Below are positions 1-7,099 of a DNA stretch of 13,310 nucleotides, one piece after another (positions within the stretch are counted from its first letter, which is position 1; every line of letters starts with the position of its first letter). Origin of the DNA: Candidatus Zixiibacteriota bacterium (lineage in GTDB: Bacteria > Zixibacteria > MSB-5A5 > GN15 > FEB-12). A program made the position numbers and the translations under genes. The stretch spans positions 1 to 13,310 of the forward strand of contig DAOWMZ010000017.1 in NCBI GenBank assembly GCA_030642845.1, written 5' to 3'. Below the pieces are notes generated by a model. That model searched no databases and had not been told where the DNA came from. It saw only the letters and a list, made by a program, of their open reading frames with translations.

Positions 1-591
1 ATTAAATAGATCCTCGACTCTTTCCTGAACACCGATACAAGTAAACTTCCAGCCATTTATAGTAATCTCTTTACCGATCGCTTCGGCGTTATCATCAAAG
101 AGGGCTTCGGCCACGTCCGGACCAATCACACAAACCATAGCTGCTCTTTCCAAATCGTATTCATCAATAAAGCGACCATGGGCAACCTCCCTGTCAGCCA
201 CGATCATCTGCGATGGCCAGCAACCCCTGAGATCATCCGGATTGCGGATAGATTTTTCCTTATACTTGGCAATATTATTATAGGCTTTCTTTTCAGGCGA
301 AACAGCTTTGACCATCGAGCACATCTCCTGAATCGCAAGTGCTTCTTTCATGGTAATATTTTTACGGCGTCGTTCCTTATCAGTAAGATTGTCAAAATCT
401 GTTCCCTCTTCCCATTTGGTGACATACATAACATTACTGCCGATTTTATCAACTGAGGATTCGGCGTATTCTGTGAAGCCGTCCATGATAGTATTGACCA
501 GAATTACCGCACCGACTCCGATCATAACTCCAATAATAGTCATAAGTGATCGGAATTTATTAGCCCTGACAGATTCCAAAGCCAGGCGCAT
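1..591 (-). CDS. FtsX/MacB-type ABC transporter permease, N-terminal part (partial at left edge)
   Basis: The last 197 codons before the left edge read as the N-terminus of a MacB-like permease. A short cytoplasmic helix containing ESVRANKFRS leads into a first membrane segment (TIIGVMIGVGAVILVNTI), followed by a MacB periplasmic core domain that ends at the edge with GKEITINGWKFTCIGVQ, a strand pattern also present in the neighbouring permease. The C-terminal three-helix FtsX domain lies outside the window. The ATG at 591-589 is the first in-frame ATG after a TAA at 618-616. Its only Shine-Dalgarno-like sequence (GAAGGA) abuts the ATG with no spacer, which is poor. In-frame sequence before the TAA begins with an ATG at 633 that overlaps the end of the upstream permease by 8 bases, so the original start was probably there. 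The gene is the third of a minus-strand exporter operon. Family assignment is firm; whether it is expressed intact is uncertain. Confidence 0.85.
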   Translation of the reverse strand, partial: MRLALESVRANKFRSLMTIIGVMIGVGAVILVNTIMDGFTEYAESSVDKIGSNVMYVTKWEEGTDFDNLTDKERRRKNITMKEALAIQEMCSMVKAVSPEKKAYNNIAKYKEKSIRNPDDLRGCWPSQMIVADREVAHGRFIDEYDLERAAMVCVIGPDVAEALFDDNAEAIGKEITINGWKFTCIGVQERVEDLFN

Positions 592-633
592 TCCTTCTTT
601 GGTTTCTGCTAATGATTAAATCCACTTACTCAT
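592..633 (-). other. Apparent original N-terminus of the second permease, interrupted by TAA
   Basis: Reading from the ATG at 633-631 in the permease frame gives M-S-K-W-I, stop (618-616), then S-L-A-E-T-K-E-G directly into MRLALESV. The segment LAETKEGMRLA resembles the amphipathic N-terminus usual in this permease family, which suggests it was once translated. A single base change from CAA or GAA to TAA would explain the interruption. The ATG overlaps the stop codon of the upstream permease (TAA at 628-626), the spacing expected of translational coupling. A sequencing or assembly error is an equal possibility. Confidence 0.6.
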
Positions 634-1849
634 AACTAAGCGCCCTTATCGGGTCCATTCGTGAAGCTTTCATAGCCGGATATATTCCAAAGAAAAGTCC
701 TACTCCTGTTGAGATGCCAAACCCGAGAATTATCGCCATTGAGGAGGGTGTAATATATATATCAAGTAAATCATTTAGAATCATTTCGCCCAGATATACC
801 CCTAACATAACCCCAAGCAAACCGCCTACCATTGATAATATTATTGATTCATAAAGGAATTGCACGAGAATATGTCTTCGTCTTGCCCCAAGTGATTTAC
901 GGATTCCTATTTCGCGTGTTCGTTCTGTAACAGAGATCATCATAATGTTCATAATTACAATTCCACCCACAACTATAGAAAGAAGTGGTAAAGAAATCAT
1001 CAAAGCACGGAATGCGGCGGTTATATCATTAACAAAGCTTAATATGGCATCGGGAGTGAATATTGTAAAATCATCTTCGTCATCAAATCCAAGTTGGCGT
1101 TGGGCTCTTAGAACTGCTCGTACTTGTTCCATTGCTCTTTCTCGCCGTTCAAGTGTAACAGCGCCTATATAAAGATTTACCGGATCTCCAGGTTCTTTAA
1201 ATATTTTCTGGTGGGTTGAAAGGGGGATTACAACAAACTCATCCATCCCCTCAACCATTGCTCCATCCATTTTTTCAGCAACGCCGATAATGGTAAATTC
1301 CCTGTTGCCGATTTTTAATTTCTTCCCGATTGCATCTTCATCCGGGAAAAACTTTTCATAAATTTTAAACCCAACTACCGCAACCTGTTTTCTTCTCTGA
1401 TCATCCTCCCACATCAAGTATCTTCCTTTGAGCAGATCAAATGCTTTCATATCCATCATGTTGGGTGTTTCCCCACGGATTTCTACCCATCTTAAACGAG
1501 CACGGCCATATTTTAAATGCTCTGAGTCATATGTTTCAGCCCCTACATATTCACAATCAGGACAGCCTTCTTCAATAAGAGGTATTAAATCACGGGTCAG
1601 TTTTTTTCTTTTCATCCGTTCCAGATATTGCGTCATAGTCATGTTGAATCCAAAACGCGAAACAATAAAAGTTTTGGCCCCCAGTGTTGCAAAGACATCT
1701 TCAATTTTGGATTGCATTCCCTCGACGGTAGAGACAATAGCTATTACCGAAGTCACCCCCATCACCATCCCCAGAATAGTCAAAAACGACCGGAGTTTAT
1801 TTGACCATAAAGCTGCAAAAGATTCTATGATTAAAGAAAGGAATACCAT
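626..1849 (-). CDS. MacB/FtsX-family ABC transporter permease
   Basis: This 407-residue protein has the full layout of a MacB-type permease without a fused ATPase. The first membrane helix is about residues 21-41 (FLTILGMVMGVTSVIAIV), a large periplasmic MacB core domain spans about 45-275, and three C-terminal helices of the FtsX domain lie near 281-306, 330-355 and 370-392. The diagnostic cytoplasmic stretch VTERTREIGIRKSLGARRR (307-325) and the C-terminal PAMKASRMDPIRALSYE are present. Such permeases work with a LolD/MacB-type ATPase and a periplasmic adaptor to move lipoproteins, peptides or drugs out of the inner membrane by mechanotransmission; the substrate here is unknown. The start ATG fits family length, but I see no clear Shine-Dalgarno sequence before it. 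The adaptor gene lies upstream across a 223-bp gap containing a repeat element, and a second permease follows with an 8-base overlap, so a heterodimer of the two permeases is plausible. Confidence 0.93.
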   Translation of the reverse strand: MVFLSLIIESFAALWSNKLRSFLTILGMVMGVTSVIAIVSTVEGMQSKIEDVFATLGAKTFIVSRFGFNMTMTQYLERMKRKKLTRDLIPLIEEGCPDCEYVGAETYDSEHLKYGRARLRWVEIRGETPNMMDMKAFDLLKGRYLMWEDDQRRKQVAVVGFKIYEKFFPDEDAIGKKLKIGNREFTIIGVAEKMDGAMVEGMDEFVVIPLSTHQKIFKEPGDPVNLYIGAVTLERRERAMEQVRAVLRAQRQLGFDDEDDFTIFTPDAILSFVNDITAAFRALMISLPLLSIVVGGIVIMNIMMISVTERTREIGIRKSLGARRRHILVQFLYESIILSMVGGLLGVMLGVYLGEMILNDLLDIYITPSSMAIILGFGISTGVGLFFGIYPAMKASRMDPIRALSYE

Positions 1850-1892
1850 TATACTAATTCACACTGTTTTAAATTATGACTACTTATTAAGA

Positions 1893-2050
1893 GCATGTTG
1901 AAAAAATCCTTTGGAGCAGAAAATTACGACGGAGACAAGCCCCGTCGCTACGCGTAAACGGTACAACCCCGCGTAGAGAGCGGCCTTGTGTCACCCGTAT
2001 GAAAAGACTGTATTTCAGTTCCATAACATAAATAACCTTTTTCAACATGC
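1893..2050. repeat. 158-bp MITE-like element with 13-bp terminal inverted repeats
   Basis: The left end GCATGTTGAAAAA (1893-1905) is an exact reverse complement of the right end (2038-2050). Inside are two further perfect stems: CGACGG (1927-1932) with CCGTCG (1942-1947), and CTACGCG (1948-1954) with CGCGTAG (1970-1976). The element has no coding capacity and no clear target-site duplication. Its interior is more GC-rich than its flanks. It looks like a non-autonomous mobile element or a structured intergenic repeat of the host. The end match and internal stems are seen directly; mobility is inferred. Confidence 0.7.
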
Positions 2051-2058
2051 CCATAAAT

Positions 2059-2071
2059 GTGGCTATGCCAC
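2059..2071. repeat. Short hairpin GTGGC-TAT-GCCAC
   Basis: A 5-bp perfect stem with a 3-base loop sits just past the stop codon of the fusion-protein gene. It has no T-run after it on either strand, so it is a weak terminator candidate at best. A sister hairpin with the same layout but a swapped base pair lies at 3515-3527 on the other side of the gene. Confidence 0.45.
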
Positions 2072-2072
2072 G

Positions 2073-3413
2073 TCACTCGGACATGCGTTCGATTGATTGC
2101 TCATCGATTTTCACTTCCGCACTATCCTCAAGTTTTCTAAGCGTCTGAAAAGATCCGGATATTATTGTATCACCATCGTTGATGCCTTCAAGAACAACCA
2201 GATTACGTTCATCGGCTATACCCGTAGATATTTCTTTAAATATGGCAATACCATTATTGATAACAAAAACGCCAGTCTTTTTGATCTCTTCCGATTTTTT
2301 ACTTTTCTTCTTTTTCTCTTTTTTATCTTCAATAGCAGTATCACTTAGATCATCCGCTTCAGCCGCATTAACATCTTCAACCAACCCGCCACCGGAATCT
2401 TTAATACTGTTTTCTTTCAGAGAGTCAGGATCAAAGGCTCGTTTTACAACCGCCGCATAGGGGATCAACAGAGCATCTTTGACGCTGTTAGTTGTGATGT
2501 CAACCGTTGCCGACATGCCGGGGCGAATGACTGCATCGGTTTCAGCAAAGCGGATTTTCACTCTGAAACTGGTAGTGTAGTTTTCTGTTCCCTGTCCGGA
2601 AATACTGGCTGAGTTTCCAATTTCAACCACATGACCGGCAAAGATTGTATCCCGATAGGCATCGACCCGGATTTCAACCAACTGATCAACAGTCACTTTG
2701 GCAATCTCGGTTTCATCAACATCAACTTCGACCTCAAACACTGACAAATCAGAAATAGTCAAAAGTGTTTTCCCCTGTGTAAATGATGTTTGTGCCTGGG
2801 CAATTTCGCCTACTTCACAATTCAGATAAGTAACAACACCCTCCATAGGAGCAATGATTTTGGTTTTTGCTAATCGGTCATTAGCCTGATCCAGTCGAGC
2901 CTGACCGGTTTTTGATTGCGCCACCATTGCATCATAGTTGGCTTTTGAATTTTCAAACGTAAATTTGACATTGGTAAATTCTGTCTCTGAGGTCAGTTTT
3001 TGATCATACAATTTTGACTGCCGTTCGAATTCTTTTTTATTCAGTTCGAACTGTGAGCGGGCGGCCTCTTTACGCGCCACTATTTCATCAAGACTATACC
3101 TTGCTTGTTCCACATCCGCTTTGATCTGAACTCTATCAAGAGCCAGCAACGTTTGCCCCTTTGAAACAAAGTCACCTTCATTGATATATATATCAACGAT
3201 TTGAGCCGGTACTTCCGAAGAGATATCGACTTTTGTTTGCGGCTGGATTCGGCCCGAAGCGGTAACAATCTCCGAAATGTCATCAATATAGGCCAGATCG
3301 GCCTGAACTTCGGTTTGGTTGCCATTTGATGCGGTCAAATTCACAATTATAATAGCAATTATAACTATTGCCCCGAGACTGATAAAAAGAAATTTCTTTG
3401 ATTTAATTTTCAT
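2073..3413 (-). CDS. HlyD/MacA-type periplasmic membrane fusion protein
   Basis: This 446-residue adaptor has one N-terminal membrane anchor (about 8-27). The first half of a biotinyl-lipoyl-like fold follows at about 60-95 (VPAQIVDIYINEGDFVSKGQTLLALD), then a long coiled-coil hairpin at about 97-184. The second lipoyl half is at 186-222 (KIIAPMEGVVTYLNCEVGE), a beta-barrel domain at about 226-306, and a membrane-proximal domain at the C-terminus. These are the standard domains of adaptors that bridge an inner-membrane ABC transporter to an outer-membrane TolC-like channel. Unusually, the membrane-proximal domain is split at about 323-379 by a polar insertion, first acidic and then lysine-rich (EDKKEKKKKSKKSEEIKK). 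The gene is first in the minus-strand exporter operon. Only a weak AAG precedes the ATG as ribosome site, but the anchor helix supports this start. A lone adaptor next to split permeases implies that an ATPase is encoded elsewhere. Confidence 0.93.
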   Translation of the reverse strand: MKIKSKKFLFISLGAIVIIAIIIVNLTASNGNQTEVQADLAYIDDISEIVTASGRIQPQTKVDISSEVPAQIVDIYINEGDFVSKGQTLLALDRVQIKADVEQARYSLDEIVARKEAARSQFELNKKEFERQSKLYDQKLTSETEFTNVKFTFENSKANYDAMVAQSKTGQARLDQANDRLAKTKIIAPMEGVVTYLNCEVGEIAQAQTSFTQGKTLLTISDLSVFEVEVDVDETEIAKVTVDQLVEIRVDAYRDTIFAGHVVEIGNSASISGQGTENYTTSFRVKIRFAETDAVIRPGMSATVDITTNSVKDALLIPYAAVVKRAFDPDSLKENSIKDSGGGLVEDVNAAEADDLSDTAIEDKKEKKKKSKKSEEIKKTGVFVINNGIAIFKEISTGIADERNLVVLEGINDGDTIISGSFQTLRKLEDSAEVKIDEQSIERMSE

Positions 3414-3514
3414 CTTAAAAACAGACCCTATATAAAGTTATCATTTTATTATTTACTCAACAACTCATAATTTATTAGTTTTCTAAAAGATAATTACATC
3501 AATATTCAATAATA

Positions 3515-3527
3515 GTGACTACGTCAC
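3515..3527. repeat. Short hairpin GTGAC-TAC-GTCAC
   Basis: A perfect 5-bp stem with a 3-base loop. It matches the hairpin at 2059-2071 in length and layout. One stem base pair differs on both sides (G-C there, A-T here), so pairing is kept while sequence changes. Function is unknown. Confidence 0.45.
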
Positions 3528-3638
3528 CTGTTAATGTTATTTGACGGGTTTGGAGATAAAATGTTGCAAATGATTAAAATATGCCGGCTAAAAGTCAATA
3601 ATCATGCCATTTTTAAGGATATGGATTGATCTATTATC

Positions 3639-3666
3639 TTGACGTATTAAAAATTTAGGCTATATT
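3639..3666 (+). promoter_or_regulatory. Sigma-70-type promoter candidate for the C25 protease gene
   Basis: TTGACG (3639-3644) and TATATT (3661-3666) are separated by 16 bases, each one or two bases from consensus. Transcription would begin near 3673, leaving a leader of roughly 135 bases before the ATG at 3809. An isolated TATAAT at 3707-3712 has no good -35 partner and is a weaker alternative. Confidence 0.55.
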
Positions 3667-3688
3667 CTCCTGTATAAAGACCTAAGTG

Positions 3689-3701
3689 AGCCATAATGGC
3701 T
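3689..3701. promoter_or_regulatory. 13-bp palindrome in the protease leader
   Basis: AGCCAT-A-ATGGCT is a perfect palindrome with a single central base, about 16-28 bases after the predicted transcription start. The tiny centre suits a dimeric repressor site better than an RNA hairpin. A role as operator is inference from position only. Confidence 0.3.
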
Positions 3702-3796
3702 TGCTGTATAATTACTTCTAAGGTTTACTTGTGTTAATTTCGTATTTTTTGAAAAGTCTTATTTTGTTTTCGTTAAAAAATAATCTTTTATATATC

Positions 3797-3803
3797 AGGT
3801 GAG
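3797..3803 (+). promoter_or_regulatory. Ribosome binding site of the C25 protease gene
   Basis: AGGTGAG lies five bases before the ATG at 3809 and, together with the signal peptide that begins at that ATG, fixes the start. Confidence 0.7.
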
Positions 3804-3808
3804 AATTT

Positions 3809-6478
3809 ATGAACAAACTAAGTTTGTCTTTTTGCAGAAATATTCTATTTGCAGGTATAGGAATTCTGCTCCTGTCGATGGCTGCAACATCTTCGGTAAC
3901 AGCTGAACAACTTGATGTCGGTTATTCCTTTAATCAACCAACAATGGAAACTGTTGTTATTGGGAGTGAATCCTATGATCGGGTAATTGTCCCCAATGCT
4001 CCCAATGGTGGTGATATCAACGCTCCTTCGCTTCCGGCTACCGGAGCACAAATACTTTTACCGTACGGCAGTAAAGTTGAAAGTATTGAAATTATTCGTG
4101 GCGAGAGAATTCTGATTGGTAAAGATTTTATAATCGAACCAAACCAACAACCAATTCCATTGTCAGCCGATCCCGGTGAATTCGTAATTCCCATTCCCAA
4201 TAATACAATCTATGAATCTGACCAATTATACCCGGAAAAACTTTTTGAAAATATAGGTACTTATGGATTCAGAGGATACCAGATCCTGATTTTAAAACTG
4301 TACCCGATTCAGTATCTTCCCTCAACAGGAGAATTATTCTATTATCCCAATATGTCAGTTGTTGTGAATACATCCCCGAATGATAAATCATCAAACCTGT
4401 TCCGTGGATTGCCTGAAGACGAAAACAGAGTTCTGAAACGGGTTGATAATCCTGATATGGTCTCCTCTTATAGTGGCGCATTAAAATCACCCGGAAGTAA
4501 TTATGACCTTCTGATTATTACCACTCCCGAATTAGCTGCATCATTTCAACCCTTAAAAGATTACCACGACACTACCGGAATTCTCACTGAAATTCATACA
4601 ACCGATGTTATTGGAAGTACAAACCCGGATGATATTCGCGGGTATATCCAGTTAGTCTATTTAAGCGATGGCATCCGCTATGTCCTTATTGGCGGCGATG
4701 ACAACCTTATTCCTTCCAAAGATATGTATGTTGTTTCATATCCCGGTGGTTATACCGAAAGCAGTATGCCAACTGATCTATTTTTTGGATGCCTTGATGG
4801 TCCTTTCAATTACGATGGCGACTCTCAATGGGGAGAACCAAACGATGGTGAAAACGGCGGGGATGTTGATCTGATTGCCGAAATATTTATCGGTCGTGCT
4901 TCAGCCGGTAATGTGACTGAAGCTGACCGTTTTGTTACCAAACATCTCAGTTATGTATCCCGCACCGATGACCGAATTGATGATATTCTCCTGGCCGGAG
5001 AGCATCTTGGTTTTGGCGGTGTCTCGGAATATGCAGCCAACTCTTTGGAAGAGTTTATTGGAGCTTCGGGAGCTAATGGTTACTATACTGTCGGATTTCC
5101 AGAAACAGATTATACAATTGATCAATTATTTGATCGCGACTGGTCAGGGAATTACTGGCCTTCATCAGCACTGGCTAATCGTATTAATAACGGTCTTCAT
5201 ATTATAAATCACTTCGGCCACGGAAGTACCAGCTACGCCATGAAATATACGAGTTCCGGAATCATGTCTGCCTTTACAAATACTAAACTCTTTTTCCTTT
5301 ATTCACAGGCTTGCTACTCCGGTCGTTTTGACGGAACCGATGGATATGCTGAGTATATGACTATCAAAAGTGATTATGCCGCTTTTGCTCTGGTTATGAA
5401 TGCCCGCTATGGCTGGGGAGTGCACGAAAGTACCGATGGAGCCTCTCAAAGATTTAACCGCCAGTTCTGGGATGCGGTTTATAATCCGGCTGAAGCCAAA
5501 ATCCGTCTTGGCTGGGCTAATCATAAATCCAAAGAAGATAACCTCTATCGCGTCAATGAAAGCTGCATGCGCTGGTGTTATTATGAAACAAACCTGTTAG
5601 GCGATCCTGCCGTGGCTTTCCTGGATGTTGACAGTTGTGAAGATGCTGATGGCGATTTAATCTGTGATATTGTTGATAACTGCCTTGGTGTCAATAATCC
5701 GAATCAACTCGATGCCGACAACGATGGAATGGGCGATCTTTGCGATGAATGCACCGATACCGATGGTGACAGTTATGGCAACCCCGGCTATCCAAACAAT
5801 ACTTGCCCTGAAGATAACTGCCCCGACATTTCTAACTACCATCAGGCAGATTCCGATAATGATGGTATTGGTGATGGCTGTGATGATTGTAACGACTCTG
5901 ATGGTGACGGTTATGGTGACCCGGACGCTATAGGTAATACTTGTCCCGATGATAATTGTCCGAGTATAAGCAATCCTGATCAGCTTGATGCTGACAATGA
6001 CGGCATCGGTGATGTCTGCGATGAGTGCACTGATACCGATGGTGACGGCTTTGGCAATCCGGGCTATCCCGCAAATACATGCCCTGAAGATAATTGCCCT
6101 GATATTTATAATCCGGATCAAGCTGATATAGATGAAGATGGTTATGCCGATTCCTGTGATAATTGTCCGGAGATTTATAATCCGGATCAGGCTGACATTG
6201 ATGAAGATGGTATCGGCGATCTTTGCGATGGTTGTTGTCTGAATCGTGGTAATGCTGATGGCATTATAAATGGTGGCAACCCCATTGATGTTGCCGATCT
6301 GACATTTCTGGTGGATTACATTTTCAAAGGGGGACCTGGTGCACCATGTGAAGAAGAAGGTAATGTTGACGGCCAGGAGGACGGTGGCGGTTTGAAGATT
6401 AATGTTGCCGATTTAACCTATCTCGTGGATTACCTCTTTAAAGGAGGAAATGAACCGCCTTCTTGTAATTTACAATAA
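3809..6478 (+). CDS. Secreted gingipain-type (C25) cysteine protease with thrombospondin-3 repeats and dockerin-like C-terminus
   Basis: This is an 889-residue exported protein. Residues 1-33 form a signal peptide (charged start, hydrophobic core, cleavage likely after SVTA). Residues of about 34-220 resemble the C25 propeptide, with typical APSLPATGAQILLPYG wording. The catalytic domain spans about 230-605. The expected dyad is His471 in HFGHGS and Cys502 in SQACYSG, 31 residues apart, close to the spacing in gingipain R (His211/Cys244 in RgpB). Residues 608-808 are thrombospondin type 3-like calcium repeats rich in D-x-D-x-D-G and paired cysteines. Residues 812-880 contain two dockerin/EF-hand-like units, each with N-(I/V)-A/V-D-L-T and ending (L/I)FKGG. 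The product is probably a calcium-stabilised surface or secreted endopeptidase. I see no Por-type C-terminal sorting domain, so the dockerin-like end may serve attachment; its partner is unknown. It is a single-gene unit with its own promoter and terminator. Exact peptide specificity cannot be read from the sequence. Confidence 0.93.
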   Translation: MNKLSLSFCRNILFAGIGILLLSMAATSSVTAEQLDVGYSFNQPTMETVVIGSESYDRVIVPNAPNGGDINAPSLPATGAQILLPYGSKVESIEIIRGERILIGKDFIIEPNQQPIPLSADPGEFVIPIPNNTIYESDQLYPEKLFENIGTYGFRGYQILILKLYPIQYLPSTGELFYYPNMSVVVNTSPNDKSSNLFRGLPEDENRVLKRVDNPDMVSSYSGALKSPGSNYDLLIITTPELAASFQPLKDYHDTTGILTEIHTTDVIGSTNPDDIRGYIQLVYLSDGIRYVLIGGDDNLIPSKDMYVVSYPGGYTESSMPTDLFFGCLDGPFNYDGDSQWGEPNDGENGGDVDLIAEIFIGRASAGNVTEADRFVTKHLSYVSRTDDRIDDILLAGEHLGFGGVSEYAANSLEEFIGASGANGYYTVGFPETDYTIDQLFDRDWSGNYWPSSALANRINNGLHIINHFGHGSTSYAMKYTSSGIMSAFTNTKLFFLYSQACYSGRFDGTDGYAEYMTIKSDYAAFALVMNARYGWGVHESTDGASQRFNRQFWDAVYNPAEAKIRLGWANHKSKEDNLYRVNESCMRWCYYETNLLGDPAVAFLDVDSCEDADGDLICDIVDNCLGVNNPNQLDADNDGMGDLCDECTDTDGDSYGNPGYPNNTCPEDNCPDISNYHQADSDNDGIGDGCDDCNDSDGDGYGDPDAIGNTCPDDNCPSISNPDQLDADNDGIGDVCDECTDTDGDGFGNPGYPANTCPEDNCPDIYNPDQADIDEDGYADSCDNCPEIYNPDQADIDEDGIGDLCDGCCLNRGNADGIINGGNPIDVADLTFLVDYIFKGGPGAPCEEEGNVDGQEDGGGLKINVADLTYLVDYLFKGGNEPPSCNLQ
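5638..6230 (+). repeat. In-gene tandem repeats encoding thrombospondin-3 calcium modules
   Basis: Three long units of about 46-48 codons, each pairing DADNDGxGDxCDEC with an NTCPEDNCP tail, are followed by two short units of 23 codons. The short units share a 17-base identical string beginning at 6104 and again at 6173 (69-base period), which suggests a fairly recent in-frame duplication. Confidence 0.7.
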
Positions 6479-6499
6479 TTTGTAATAGAAATATTTTTC

Positions 6500-6531
6500 A
6501 AAAAGCCGCTCTGTTTCAGGGCGGCTTTTTT
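6500..6531 (+). terminator. Intrinsic terminator of the C25 protease gene
   Basis: AAAAAGCCGC (6500-6509) pairs with GCGGCTTTTT (6521-6530) around an 11-base loop, giving a GC-rich stem followed by a run of T, 22 bases after the stop codon. It is the clearest terminator in the window. Confidence 0.92.
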
Positions 6532-6546
6532 ATTGTTTTGTATATA

Positions 6547-6683
6547 GTGGGCGGCAGATGTCCTCATCTGCCCCTGTAAAAATAGAACATCAATGTGTGT
6601 AGATTCAGTGCCTGGCAGATGCCCTCGTCTGCTGGCAAGTATTACCTGTTTTATAGGGGCACACGAGGGCGTGTGCCGCCCAC
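6547..6683. repeat. 137-bp composite hairpin element with inverted ends
   Basis: The ends GTGGGCGGCA and TGCCGCCCAC are inverted copies. Within are three hairpins: GGCAGATG/CATCTGCC (6553-6572), GCAGATG/CGTCTGC with one G-U pair (6615-6632), and GGCACACG/CGTGTGCC (6658-6677), each with a 4-base loop. The right-hand 76 bases (6608-6683) are repeated at 7100-7175. There is no coding capacity. It resembles a REP/BIME-type or MITE-type repeat. Confidence 0.75.
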
Positions 6684-6694
6684 AAACACGATAT

Positions 6695-7054
6695 TTATTT
6701 CTCTTTTTTATGATTGATGCGAGTTTTATCTGAAATTAGAAAGAGCAATATTATACCGGCCAAAAATGTCATGGAACCATAAACTAATTCCGACCCGGGT
6801 ACTCTGTTATCAGGAAAAAGAATGCGTATAAACGTCAGACTGGTATTCAACAGAGCCAAAAAACCGATCCAATTTATTGCAATAATAAAAACCGAGTTGG
6901 CTTTAATTAATAATAGTCGTCCGATTACTAATGTAATTATTCCGAAAATTCCGGCAGATAACATCAAAATAGTCGAATCCGAACGGAAAAAATTAAAAAC
7001 GGATATTATCAGAAGGTAAAATCCGAGGATATAAACAAGGTGGTGATTCTTCAA
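6695..7054 (-). CDS. Small four-helix membrane protein, function unknown
   Basis: This 119-residue protein is almost entirely membrane segments. Helices are predicted at about 7-23, 28-50, 54-77 and 90-108, with a basic cytoplasmic tail (DKTRINHKKEK). I recognise no catalytic or binding motif and do not assign a family. The start used is TTG at 7054-7052. No convincing Shine-Dalgarno sequence precedes it, so the exact N-terminus is uncertain, although the first helix supports starting near here. The gene stands alone, bracketed by two direct copies of a 76-bp hairpin repeat, and runs opposite to the protease gene. The consistent hydrophobic pattern and absence of a competing frame support a real gene. 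Confidence 0.65.
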   Translation of the reverse strand: MKNHHLVYILGFYLLIISVFNFFRSDSTILMLSAGIFGIITLVIGRLLLIKANSVFIIAINWIGFLALLNTSLTFIRILFPDNRVPGSELVYGSMTFLAGIILLFLISDKTRINHKKEK

Positions 7055-7099
7055 AAGTATCTCGATATATTTATTTTAATTAGCCAAACAATTATTCCT

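Larger units (their letters stand above)
1850..2072. other. 223-bp intergenic gap inside the exporter operon
   Basis: The gap between the fusion-protein stop and the permease start contains no supportable gene. It is mostly occupied by the inverted-repeat element at 1893-2050 and a short hairpin at 2059-2071. On the minus strand the 43 bases before the permease ATG are AT-rich and lack an AGGA-type ribosome site. Confidence 0.7.
3414..3808. promoter_or_regulatory. 395-bp divergent intergenic region between exporter operon and protease gene
   Basis: This AT-rich stretch separates two divergent genes and has no supportable ORF. It carries a good sigma-70-like promoter for the protease (3639-3666), a 13-bp palindrome (3689-3701), and a hairpin at 3515-3527. 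For the exporter operon, the best minus-strand candidate I find is TTGACT (complement of 3593-3598) with TAATCA (complement of 3571-3576) at a 16-base spacing. That candidate is weak and would give a leader of about 150 bases. Confidence 0.5.

Noticed and set aside
1428..1901. 157-codon open frame on the plus strand
   Set aside because: It lies antisense to a well-supported MacB-type permease and has no recognisable domain or start signal.
3673..3808. Riboswitch in the roughly 135-base leader of the protease gene
   Set aside because: Only one short palindrome is present; I see no multi-stem fold or conserved riboswitch core.
5657..6121. 154-codon open frame on the minus strand, rich in isoleucine, opposite the protease
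   Set aside because: It is the antisense reading of the Asp-rich calcium repeats (GAT codons read as ATC), with no ribosome site and low complexity.
5638..6230. Possible minisatellite or CRISPR array
   Set aside because: The repetition is in frame and encodes thrombospondin-3 calcium modules within an intact gene.
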